39,182 nt of DNA from Chlorobaculum sp. Its GTDB lineage: Bacteria; Bacteroidota; Chlorobiia; Chlorobiales; Chlorobiaceae. Below are positions 15,860-22,908 of the stretch, piece after piece. The position numbers and the translations under genes are program-made. The notes under the pieces were generated by a model that searched no databases, had not been told where the DNA came from, and saw nothing but the letters and a program-made list of their open reading frames with translations. Location: the NCBI GenBank assembly GCA_013334855.1, contig JAAXWU010000007.1, forward strand, positions 1-39,182. Reading direction: 5' to 3'. Positions within the stretch are counted from its first letter, which is position 1. Every line of letters starts with the position of its first letter.

Positions 15860-16423
15860 ATGATTCTTGTTATAGACAATTACGACTCGTTTACTTACAA
15901 CCTTGTCCAGTACATCGGCGAGCTTGGGGCTGAGGTTTCGGTGTACCGGAACGATGAACTCACCGTCGATGAGGCGCTGGCGCTGAAGCCGGAGAAGATC
16001 GTCATCTCTCCGGGGCCGGGTACGCCTGCGGACGCGGGCATCTCCATTGCGCTCATCGACGCCGCGAAGGGCAACATCCCGCTGCTCGGCGTCTGCTTGG
16101 GCCATCAGGCCATCGGCGAAGCTCTTGGGGGCAAGGTCGTTCGCGCCGGGCAGATCATGCACGGTAAAACCTCCGAGGTCTATCACGACGGGCAGGGGAT
16201 GTTCCGCGACATTCCGAACCCCTTCACGGCCACCCGTTACCACTCACTCATCGTCGAGCGACAAACGCTTCCGGCGGCGCTTGCAATCCGCGCATGGACG
16301 GAGGACGGCGTCATCATGGCCTTCGACTCGAAGGAACTCGGCCTGTACGGCGTGCAGTTCCATCCCGAATCGATCATGACCGCCGTCGGGCACGATCTCA
16401 TCAGAAACTTCCTTGAAATCTGA
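15860..16423 (+). CDS. trpG: Anthranilate/aminodeoxychorismate synthase glutamine amidotransferase subunit
   Basis: The 187-residue class I glutamine amidotransferase supplies ammonia to TrpE (tryptophan) and often also PabB (folate). It starts [18 protein letters not shown], typical of the family, and has the oxyanion-strand motif ISPGPGTP at 49-56. The nucleophile elbow is [11 protein letters not shown] with Cys79, and the His-Glu pair is QFHPES (His168, Glu170). ATG 15860 is chosen because the family begins exactly there; the upstream open frame is not conserved-looking. trpE is not adjacent. The LOG-family gene starts 7 bases after the stop, so the two are probably co-transcribed. trpF, another tryptophan gene, lies separately at 33.5-34.2 kb. 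Confidence 0.95.
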   Translation: MILVIDNYDSFTYNLVQYIGELGAEVSVYRNDELTVDEALALKPEKIVISPGPGTPADAGISIALIDAAKGNIPLLGVCLGHQAIGEALGGKVVRAGQIMHGKTSEVYHDGQGMFRDIPNPFTATRYHSLIVERQTLPAALAIRAWTEDGVIMAFDSKELGLYGVQFHPESIMTAVGHDLIRNFLEI

Positions 16424-16430
16424 ACGCCGC

Positions 16431-17168
16431 ATGGACGATCAGGAGCGCAAAAAGCCCGATTGGGCGGCGGGTCAGGAGCTGAAGTCTCATACGGTTACGC
16501 CGCATGGTGACGGCAGCGAGTTCATGGCCGACGGATGGCGCGTTTTCAAGATCATGGCGGAGTTCGTCAATGGCTTCGAAACCATGTCCCGCGTCGGCCC
16601 CGCCGTTTCGGTTTTCGGCTCGACGCGAGTCCGTGAGGGCGACCCGGAGTACCAGCTTGGCGAAACGATGGGGCGGATGCTTGCCGACGTTGGCCTGGCC
16701 GTGATCACCGGCGGCGGCCCCGGCGCGATGGAGGCGGCCAACAAAGGGGCGCAGAGCAGGGGAGGGGCGTCGATCGGCTTCAACATCAAGCTACCCAACC
16801 AGCAGCGGCCAAATCCCTACATCGATTACGACAAGCTCGTGACGTTCGAGTATTTCTTCGTGCGAAAGGTGATGTTCCTGAAGTACTCCCAGGCATTCAT
16901 CGTCCTGCCCGGCGGTTTCGGCACGCTCGACGAGTTCGCCGAAGCGATCACCCTGATCCAGACCGGCAAGAGCCAGAAGTTTCCGGTGATCATGATGGGA
17001 TCGGAGTACTGGGGCGACCTCTACCGCTGGTTCCGCAAGCGGATGCTCGAAGAGAACGGGTTCATCTCCGAAGCCGACCTCGACTTCATCTTCATCGAGG
17101 ATGACCCGCTAAAGGTCATCGACATCATTCTGAGCTTCTATCCCGAAGGTTACAGCATTAACTTTTAG
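16431..17168 (+). CDS. LOG family protein (TIGR00730-type Rossmann fold nucleotide hydrolase)
   Basis: The 245-residue product carries both family hallmarks: GGGPGAMEA at 94-102 and PGGFGTLDE at 160-168, plus the Arg-Lys pair (FFVRKVMF) between them. Proteins of this fold, once called 'lysine decarboxylases', include LOG cytokinin-activating phosphoribohydrolases and PpnN-type nucleotide 5'-monophosphate nucleosidases. The cellular substrate in this organism is not predictable from sequence. ATG 16431 was chosen over TTG 16413, which would overlap trpG. There is an N-terminal extension of about 45 residues before the Rossmann core (VGPAVSVFGSTR). Confidence 0.9.
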   Translation: MDDQERKKPDWAAGQELKSHTVTPHGDGSEFMADGWRVFKIMAEFVNGFETMSRVGPAVSVFGSTRVREGDPEYQLGETMGRMLADVGLAVITGGGPGAMEAANKGAQSRGGASIGFNIKLPNQQRPNPYIDYDKLVTFEYFFVRKVMFLKYSQAFIVLPGGFGTLDEFAEAITLIQTGKSQKFPVIMMGSEYWGDLYRWFRKRMLEENGFISEADLDFIFIEDDPLKVIDIILSFYPEGYSINF

Positions 17169-17265
17169 CCTGGAAACACGTTAGCATTCAGCGCTTCTTG
17201 TCGGTTTCCACGCCTGCGAGAGATTTTTTTAACGGAGTAAAAATTTTAGGTGCAGCGGCCTTTTA

Positions 17266-17745
17266 TCAATGCGCTGAATTGTTTATCCTACCGTTTAGTT
17301 CACGATTGTTATTTGTGGCCCATCCGGCAAGAATCTGCCGCTCCTGCTCGGAGATGCTGACTGTCGGAAATCCCGGAATTCTGCCATGGGTTGACAGATT
17401 GGCCGTTCCGGCAACTTTTGCCACCGATTGTTCGATTTCATGCCGCGTTGCATCCGGTAACGAGCCGAAGTTCGAAAAGTTCATGGCTTTGCGGGCCTCA
17501 CGGACTTTTGCGGTGACGTACCATGAGAGCGGCGCGATGTACGCGCTTCGCGGCCATCTCGTTTCACCGGAGTGGCAGTCGAAGCAGTGTGCTTCGAGCA
17601 CAGCGCTGACGCTGCCGGGAATGCCCGTGGGCGTTTTCGTCTGCTGATCGATACGATCCAGCGGGATGAACTGAATCAGGAGCAAGGCGATGATGCTCCA
17701 GCCCGCGATGGTGCTCGCTCCGGTTTTGCGCTCTTGAGAGGCCAT
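17266..17745 (-). CDS. Haem-binding domain protein with a single CxxCH motif
   Basis: The 159-residue protein has one N-terminal membrane helix (TIAGWSIIALLLIQFIPL), followed by an exported domain with C54-F-D-C57-H58, a covalent c-type haem attachment site. The segment HCFDCHSGETRWPRSAYIAPLSWYV and the later MNFSNF and ILAGW place it in the haem-binding domain family (Haem_bd, PF14376). It probably acts as a membrane-anchored small electron carrier in the periplasm. It is divergent from the HTH regulator gene, and the cytochrome c maturation genes resB-ccsA lie beyond that regulator, so the cluster pairs a c-type haem protein with its maturation system. Three GTTAAC sites lie 26-49 bases upstream of its start. 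Confidence 0.88.
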   Translation of the reverse strand: MASQERKTGASTIAGWSIIALLLIQFIPLDRIDQQTKTPTGIPGSVSAVLEAHCFDCHSGETRWPRSAYIAPLSWYVTAKVREARKAMNFSNFGSLPDATRHEIEQSVAKVAGTANLSTHGRIPGFPTVSISEQERQILAGWATNNNRELNGRINNSAH

Positions 17746-17770
17746 GACGTGTCGATGGATTTTTTTTAAC

Positions 17771-17794
17771 GTTAACCTGGTTAACCTCGTTAAC
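17771..17794. promoter_or_regulatory. Three GTTAAC sites at exact 9-base spacing (putative operator)
   Basis: GTTAAC occurs at 17771, 17780 and 17789, so each palindromic hexamer is 9 bases from the next. The array lies in the divergent region between the haem-binding gene (start 17745, minus) and the HTH regulator (start 17903, plus). It could be an operator, or a relative of the 9-nt-period repeats elsewhere in the window. Confidence 0.5.
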
Positions 17795-17902
17795 GAAATT
17801 TATGATAACTTAAGCCAAATGAATCGCAAGCGTTACGACTCCCATGCAGGTGTCAGTCTCGTGGTTCTATTGGTGAACAACACTCTTAAGCGAAAAAGTT
17901 AG

Positions 17903-18241
17903 ATGATTTTTCCATGTGAAAAAGCGGTTTGGTACTATCTGCCTCAAATCAGGGCAGATCTGGCCAAGGAGCTGGTGAGAACGGGTATGACCCAGTCAAG
18001 CGCGGCCAAAGCGCTCGGCGTTACGCCAGCAGCAGTTTCCCAGTATCTGCACAAAAAGCGTGGCGGGCAGAATATCAAATCCCGCGTCTACAAGCAGGAG
18101 ATTCGCAGCGCCGTGGACAAGATTCGCGATGGCGCGACGGGTGAGGAGCTGTACTCCTTCGTTTGCAAGTGTTGTCAGATTTTGAAAAAAGACGATGCGG
18201 AAGTTGGCGGTGGAAGTTGTGGTGATGTAGCAGCAGGATAA
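17903..18241 (+). CDS. HTH transcriptional regulator with conserved-looking Cys residues
   Basis: The 112-residue product has a Cro/CI-type helix-turn-helix at about 15-55: LPQIRADLAKELVRTGMTQ, then KALGVTPAAVSQYLHKKRG. The pattern 'E..VWYYLPQIRA.LA..L...G.tQ..aA..LGVT.AAVSQYL..KRG' followed by a C-terminal Cys cluster is that of COG2522-type predicted regulators. Cys5 near the N-terminus and C88-K-C90-C91 could form a metal or Fe-S/redox switch (inference). The gene is 4 bases upstream of resB, so it may be the first gene of a resB-ccsA operon and control it in response to redox state. The start has only a weak ribosome site. Confidence 0.82.
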   Translation: MIFPCEKAVWYYLPQIRADLAKELVRTGMTQSSAAKALGVTPAAVSQYLHKKRGGQNIKSRVYKQEIRSAVDKIRDGATGEELYSFVCKCCQILKKDDAEVGGGSCGDVAAG

Positions 18242-18245
18242 GTGT

Positions 18246-19496
18246 ATGGCAGGAAGTAACAAAACGGTAAAAACCGGTGCTGCGCCAGCCGGTTTCAGGG
18301 AGGCGGCGCTTTTTACTCTCGTGACGATTCTCTTCGGATGCGGCATCGAAATTCTCACCTCTGGCGGCGGCATCGATGTGCCTGGCTGGCCCTTCAACCT
18401 CATCTTTCTGCTGCTGTTCGGCGGATCGATTGTCGCGGTCGCCCTGCTTTTCAGGGAGCGACCGATGGTCTCGTGGCTTGGCGGCATCCCTCTCGGGCTG
18501 AGCCTGATTATCGGTATCGCGCTGCTCTCGCTCGTTGGCGGCGTTCTGCCGCAAGAGGAGTATCCGGCGGGGTCGATCATGACCGTCTTGCGGCTGAACG
18601 GCATGTTTTCGAGCTGGCCCTTCGCGCTGGTCACGCTGATTTTCCTTATCAATCTTGGCCTGTCGCTGGTCTGGAAGACCATTCCATTCAGGGCGGCCAA
18701 TCTCCAGTTCATGCTGTTTCATGGCGGCTTCTGGCTCGCGCTCTCCTGCGGCCTGCTCGGCAACTCGCAGCTCGAACGCCTCGTGGTGCCGATCTATGAA
18801 GGCAAGGCGAGCAACGTGGCCTACGACAATAAAACCGAAAAGGTGATTCATCTTCCGTTTGCGATCTTCCTCAAGGATTTTCAGATCGACGAGTATGTTG
18901 CGCAGTTCGCCCTCTACGATCCGCAGCACGACGTGGTGATCGAGCCGAAGTCTAAGCTGATGCCGGAACTCCACAAAGGGGTGAAGGCTGAATGGGAGGG
19001 GATCGGTTCGGTGACGGTGCTCGACTATTTGCCCGACGCCTTGCCCGACGCAAAGGGGATGCCGGTGCCGGTGGGCGACAAGAAGGGGGTACGGTTCGCC
19101 AAAGTGAGGATCGATGAAAACGGCAAGATTTCGGAGACGTGGATCAGTTCGGGTTCGGAAGCCTTGCAGATCAAGCCGCTCTTCGTGCCGATGGGAGGCT
19201 ATTACATCGTCATGGCCGATGGCCCGCCGAAGGCGTTCAGGTCGAATGTGATGCTGATCGGCGATGGGGGCGAGCGCAAGGTGGCGAGGCTTGAAGTGAA
19301 CAAGCCGGTCGATATGCAGGGATGGATGCTGTACCAGATGGGCTACGACGAGAAGGCCGGACGCTATTCGACCATGAGCCTCGTCGAGGCGGTGCGCGAC
19401 CCGTGGCTGCCAGCGGTGTACCTTGGATTTTTCATGATCATGGCGGGCAACGTGTTGTATTTCTGGAAAGGCGTTAAAAAGATGGAGGAGGCATGA
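18246..19496 (+). CDS. resB: Cytochrome c biogenesis protein ResB-like
   Basis: The 416-residue membrane protein matches the ResB/Ccs1 half of system II cytochrome c maturation, which with CcsA/ResC carries haem across the membrane and attaches it to apocytochromes. It has about four N-terminal helices, a large periplasmic domain (about 175-375) containing LPFAIFLKDFQIDEY and MGGYYIVMADGPP, and a last helix near the C-terminus (WLPAVYLGFFMIMAGNVLYFW). The terminal segment DPWLPAVYLGF is typical of ResB. It overlaps ccsA by 4 bases and follows the HTH gene by 4 bases. It shows lower similarity than classical ResB, which is common in this phylum. Confidence 0.88.
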   Translation: MAGSNKTVKTGAAPAGFREAALFTLVTILFGCGIEILTSGGGIDVPGWPFNLIFLLLFGGSIVAVALLFRERPMVSWLGGIPLGLSLIIGIALLSLVGGVLPQEEYPAGSIMTVLRLNGMFSSWPFALVTLIFLINLGLSLVWKTIPFRAANLQFMLFHGGFWLALSCGLLGNSQLERLVVPIYEGKASNVAYDNKTEKVIHLPFAIFLKDFQIDEYVAQFALYDPQHDVVIEPKSKLMPELHKGVKAEWEGIGSVTVLDYLPDALPDAKGMPVPVGDKKGVRFAKVRIDENGKISETWISSGSEALQIKPLFVPMGGYYIVMADGPPKAFRSNVMLIGDGGERKVARLEVNKPVDMQGWMLYQMGYDEKAGRYSTMSLVEAVRDPWLPAVYLGFFMIMAGNVLYFWKGVKKMEEA

Positions 19497-20290
19497 CCCT
19501 GGTTGATTTTCCGGCTATAGCCTTCGCGGCGGTCTCGTGCTGGGTCGCGGGCAGCCTGTTGCAGATTCCGGCGAGGAGCAACAAAGCGCTCGGTACTCTT
19601 TCGTGGGTGTTCATGATAGCCGGAACGGGCGTACTCACCTGGTTTCTCACCTCCTACTGGATTGCGCTCGAACGCCCGCCGCTCCGCACGCTCGGCGAAA
19701 CGAGGCTCTGGTACGCGACGCTCATTCCGGTGGTCGGCTTCATCGTCGAGTATCGTTACAAGATCGTGTGGCTCAAGTACTACTGCATGGGTCTCGCGGC
19801 GATGTTTCTCGGGATCAACTACATGCATCCCGACGTGTTCGAGAAGGCACTGATGCCCGCGTTGCAGAGTCCGTGGTTCGTGCCGCATGTGGTGGTCTAC
19901 CTCGTCGCCTATGTGATGCTCGCCGCGTCGTGCGTGGCGGGATGGCACAACGTCATTCTCGGCTTCCGCAACAAGCGTTCGAGCAAGTCGGAGTCGATGT
20001 CGCACTATCTTGCCCTGCTCGGCTTCGTGCTGCTCACCTTCGGCCTGATTTTCGGGGCGCTCTGGGCCAAAGAGGCCTGGGGGCACTACTGGACGTGGGA
20101 TCCGAAGGAGACCTGGGCCTTCATCTCGTGGCTCGCCTATCTTGGCTACCTGCACCTCGTGGCGCGGAAGACCGATTCGCGGAAGCTCCAGTGGTACCTC
20201 GGCCTCTCGTTCTTCGTACTGCTGGTATGCTGGTTCGGCGTGAACTACCTGCCCTCGGCGCAGAACAGCGTGCATACTTACTCGGGGTGA
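19493..20290 (+). CDS. ccsA: Cytochrome c biogenesis protein CcsA/ResC
   Basis: The 265-residue integral membrane protein is the haem-handling half of system II. The tryptophan-rich WWD motif WGHYWTWDPKETWAF (196-210) binds haem on the outer face, and His132 in PWFVPHVVVYL and His261 near the C-terminus are the expected flanking haem ligands. About eight hydrophobic helices are present. The start overlaps the resB stop (ATGA), giving coupled translation. The stop codon is followed after about 20 bases by a 9-nt-period inverted repeat that can act as a terminator against the convergent bshC. Confidence 0.93.
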   Translation: MTLVDFPAIAFAAVSCWVAGSLLQIPARSNKALGTLSWVFMIAGTGVLTWFLTSYWIALERPPLRTLGETRLWYATLIPVVGFIVEYRYKIVWLKYYCMGLAAMFLGINYMHPDVFEKALMPALQSPWFVPHVVVYLVAYVMLAASCVAGWHNVILGFRNKRSSKSESMSHYLALLGFVLLTFGLIFGALWAKEAWGHYWTWDPKETWAFISWLAYLGYLHLVARKTDSRKLQWYLGLSFFVLLVCWFGVNYLPSAQNSVHTYSG

Positions 20291-20310
20291 GCTGAGTTGT
20301 GGAATAGCAA

Positions 20311-20399
20311 AGGGACTTGAAGGACATCAGGGACTGAAGGGACGAAGAGGATTTTCGGATTCTCTTCGTCCCTTTTGTCGTTTTGTCCTTTCACTCCTT
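20311..20399. repeat. Inverted 9-nt-period repeat array (AGGGACNNN type) between ccsA and bshC
   Basis: AGGGAC/AAGGAC units begin at 20311, 20320, 20329 and 20338, exactly 9 bases apart. On the other arm GTCCCT (20368), GTCGTT (20377), GTCCTT (20385) and CTCCTT (20394) follow at 8-9 bases. The two innermost units extend into the 13-bp hairpin listed separately. The layout matches the GTGGACNNN arrays at 9.6 and 10.3 kb, with a different hexamer. Confidence 0.8.
20337..20374. terminator. Bidirectional hairpin terminator between ccsA and bshC
   Basis: A perfect 13-bp stem, AAGGGACGAAGAG (20337-20349) with CTCTTCGTCCCTT (20362-20374), and a 12-base loop, followed by T-rich sequence. It lies between convergent stop codons (20290 and 20408) and can serve both transcripts. 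Confidence 0.75.
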
Positions 20400-20407
20400 T
20401 TCTTTTT

Positions 20408-22099
20408 TTACAGCTCCACGATCAGGTGCGACTCTGTCGAGTAGCCTTCTAGCACTTTTACCAGCTCGCCGATGAGCGAGGGGCCGTATTTGTTGAGGTA
20501 ATAAAAGATGTTGATGCTACGCTCCTGCGGCTTGCCTTCAGGGAAGAGGTTCAGCTCCGCCTTGTCGAGCTGTTGCAGCAGTTCGTCGTGCTTCCTTCGG
20601 CCCGCCCGCCAGGTTTTCTCTTTGATGGTTCCGATAATTTTGGCGATCTGGCCAGACGAGGCGGCGAGTGCTGGCTGCAAGGTCGGGTCCATTTTCGCGA
20701 GCGCCGGTTCCAGCGTCGCGAGCGACCTGGCGACCTCCGACTCTACCTCTGCGAAGAGCGCATCAATATCCACGCTGTCGCCGCCCGACACCATCGATTT
20801 GCGCAGCTCCTGCACGTCCCCGAAGACCGATTCGTACACCTGCCGCCGCGAAAAGCTTGGACGCCCGGTGGCTTTGAGCACCTTGTCCATCGTGCGGGCG
20901 ATCTTTGGCTCGACGAGCGTGAAGCTGCCGCGCGGAATCACGAAGGGCATCACGAGGCCGAAGTGCTCGTACGCTTTGCGGAACTGCGCGAGATAGCCGA
21001 TCTCGCCAGGGCCGCCGATGTAGGCGAAGGTGGGCAGCACGGCATCCTGCACGATGGGGCGCAGGACAACGTTCGGGCTGAATTTTTCGGGATGATCCTG
21101 GCAGAGTTCAATCAACTGATGGCGCGTGTAGCGCTGCCGGTCGGGCAGGACGACGAAGTTGTCCGGCGCGGGCTGTTCGATCTTCAACCGCTGGTCGAGC
21201 TGGTTGAGGTAGAAGAGGTTGACCGGGCGCGGCTTGGTTTGAGCCGGGTAGCCCATCGATTCGAGGATCGAGCTTTGCGCCACCACATCGTACGACGAGG
21301 CGGGCGCGGTTTCGATCTCCCGGCAGAGCACCTCGCTGGCGAGCTGCTTGAAGCGCGGGTCGCTGGCCGAAACGAGGATCAGCGGGTGGTCGCTGAAGAG
21401 GCGGTTCATCGTTCTCGCGAAGGCGATCTCGAAGGTGACGCCGGGTTCGTAGCAGGCGCGGAGCAGTTCGGCGATCTCCGGCTTGAACTCCGTCTCCGGC
21501 AACAGGTCGAGGAACTGTTGCATCGTCTCGCCGATGCTCACGCCGAGCAGGGTCGCTCCGGCCATCTGGTCGGCGAGGCGGTGGGCACCCTCTGCCGTGA
21601 CCGTTTCGAGGCCGCCGCCGGAGAAGAGCGTGGTTGACGACGCCTCGTCGAAATCATGATCCTCGCTCTCGATCCAGAACACCGGCACGAAGTCGTACTC
21701 GGGGAAGAGCTTGCTCTGCTTGCGGGCGAGCACCACGGCGGTCAGCGCCTTGTAGATCGTGTAGAGCGGGCCGGTGAACAGACCGGTCTGCTGGCCGGTG
21801 ACGATGGTCATGCAGCGCGGCGAGCGCAGCTTTTCGATCTCCCGCTGCTGCCGTTCCGAGCCGCCGAACCGCAGGTTCTGCTCCGTCAGCAGCTCCACGA
21901 GAGCCTCACGGCGGAAGTTGCGCGAGGCGAGCAGGCCGAGGTGGCGATAGTAGTCGGCATCCTTGCGGTAGTCGAGGTGGAAGCAGCTCGCGAGCAGCTT
22001 CGTTCGCGCCTCGCTTTCGGAGGTGTAGTCGCAGAAGAGGCGGGAGAAGCCCTTTTTGGGCGTCTGAATCCGCTGGTAGTCGATGAGGAAGGTGTTCAC
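20408..22099 (-). CDS. bshC: Bacillithiol biosynthesis cysteine-adding enzyme BshC
   Basis: BshC adds cysteine to glucosaminyl-malate, the last step of bacillithiol synthesis. The 563-residue product shows the family signature [18 protein letters not shown] at 101-118 and [12 protein letters not shown] at 141-152, both in the Rossmann core. Later segments include [26 protein letters not shown] and a helical coiled-coil-like region (about 400-500). The length is close to the usual ~540. The start is a GTG four bases after the surE stop, so it is translated from the surE transcript. Green sulfur bacteria make a bacillithiol-related low-molecular-weight thiol (N-methyl-bacillithiol in Chlorobaculum, from literature knowledge), which agrees with this gene. 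Confidence 0.93.
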   Translation of the reverse strand: MNTFLIDYQRIQTPKKGFSRLFCDYTSESEARTKLLASCFHLDYRKDADYYRHLGLLASRNFRREALVELLTEQNLRFGGSERQQREIEKLRSPRCMTIVTGQQTGLFTGPLYTIYKALTAVVLARKQSKLFPEYDFVPVFWIESEDHDFDEASSTTLFSGGGLETVTAEGAHRLADQMAGATLLGVSIGETMQQFLDLLPETEFKPEIAELLRACYEPGVTFEIAFARTMNRLFSDHPLILVSASDPRFKQLASEVLCREIETAPASSYDVVAQSSILESMGYPAQTKPRPVNLFYLNQLDQRLKIEQPAPDNFVVLPDRQRYTRHQLIELCQDHPEKFSPNVVLRPIVQDAVLPTFAYIGGPGEIGYLAQFRKAYEHFGLVMPFVIPRGSFTLVEPKIARTMDKVLKATGRPSFSRRQVYESVFGDVQELRKSMVSGGDSVDIDALFAEVESEVARSLATLEPALAKMDPTLQPALAASSGQIAKIIGTIKEKTWRAGRRKHDELLQQLDKAELNLFPEGKPQERSINIFYYLNKYGPSLIGELVKVLEGYSTESHLIVEL

Positions 22100-22103
22100 G
22101 ATC

Positions 22104-22880
22104 TTACTTTTTGAGGCCCCAGGTTTCGAGTTCGCTGCGGAAGCGATGGTCGGTCATGTCGCAGGAGATCGGCGTGACGGCAACGTAGTTGTGCCGGACG
22201 GCGTATTCGTCCTCCGCGAGATCGCTGTCGCACAACTGGAGCGAACCGGCGAGCCAGTAGTAGGGATTGCCGTACATGTCGTGCCGTTCGATGGCCGACT
22301 CCTCCCACCGCGACCGCCCCTGCCGCGTGAAGAGCACGCCGCGAATCTCCTTTTCAGGCACGTTGGGGATGTTTGCCGACAGGATCGTGTCCGCCGGCAA
22401 GCCACGCCGGAGCGTCTCCCGGACGAGCTGCCGGGCGAACTTGGCGGCGTAGGTGAAGTCGGCGTTCTCGTAGGTTGTCAGCGAAAAGGCAAGCGACGGC
22501 ACATTCTGAATCGCTCCCTCGCGGGCAGCGGCCACCGTGCCGGAGTAGAGGCTGTTCATTGCTGTGTTGCTGCCGTAGTTAATACCCGAGACGATCAGGT
22601 CGGGCTTCTTGTCGAGGATGTGGCTCAGGGCGACCTTGATGCAATCGACCGGCGTGCCCGAGACGGTATAGCCAAAAAAGCGGTTGTTTTTCAGGTACTT
22701 CCTGATGCGCAGCGGTTCGCCGAGGGTCATGGCGTGGCTCTTGCCGCTTTGATGCTCGACGGGGGCGACCACCGTCACCGAGCCGAGTTTCTTCATCGAG
22801 GCCGCCAGCGCGTGCAGCCCCGGCCCTTCGATGCCGTCGTCGTTACAGACCAGAATATGCGGTTTGGTGCGTGTCGTCAA
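22104..22880 (-). CDS. surE: 5'/3'-nucleotidase SurE
   Basis: SurE is a metal-dependent survival-protein phosphatase acting on nucleoside monophosphates. The 258-residue product has the metal site [10 protein letters not shown] (Asp14, Asp15), Ser45 in HQSGKSHA and Asn101 in VSGINYGSN, along with [10 protein letters not shown] and LSANIPNVP. The length is normal. Translation appears to start at a TTG (22880), because an in-frame stop lies a few codons upstream and no ATG or GTG precedes the conserved start. It is 28 bases downstream of the patatin/barrel gene and 4 bases upstream of bshC on the same strand, forming a three-gene operon. Confidence 0.95.
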   Translation of the reverse strand: MTTRTKPHILVCNDDGIEGPGLHALAASMKKLGSVTVVAPVEHQSGKSHAMTLGEPLRIRKYLKNNRFFGYTVSGTPVDCIKVALSHILDKKPDLIVSGINYGSNTAMNSLYSGTVAAAREGAIQNVPSLAFSLTTYENADFTYAAKFARQLVRETLRRGLPADTILSANIPNVPEKEIRGVLFTRQGRSRWEESAIERHDMYGNPYYWLAGSLQLCDSDLAEDEYAVRHNYVAVTPISCDMTDHRFRSELETWGLKK

Positions 22881-22908
22881 AAGGTGCGAGGTAGAGTTTC
22901 AGATATTG

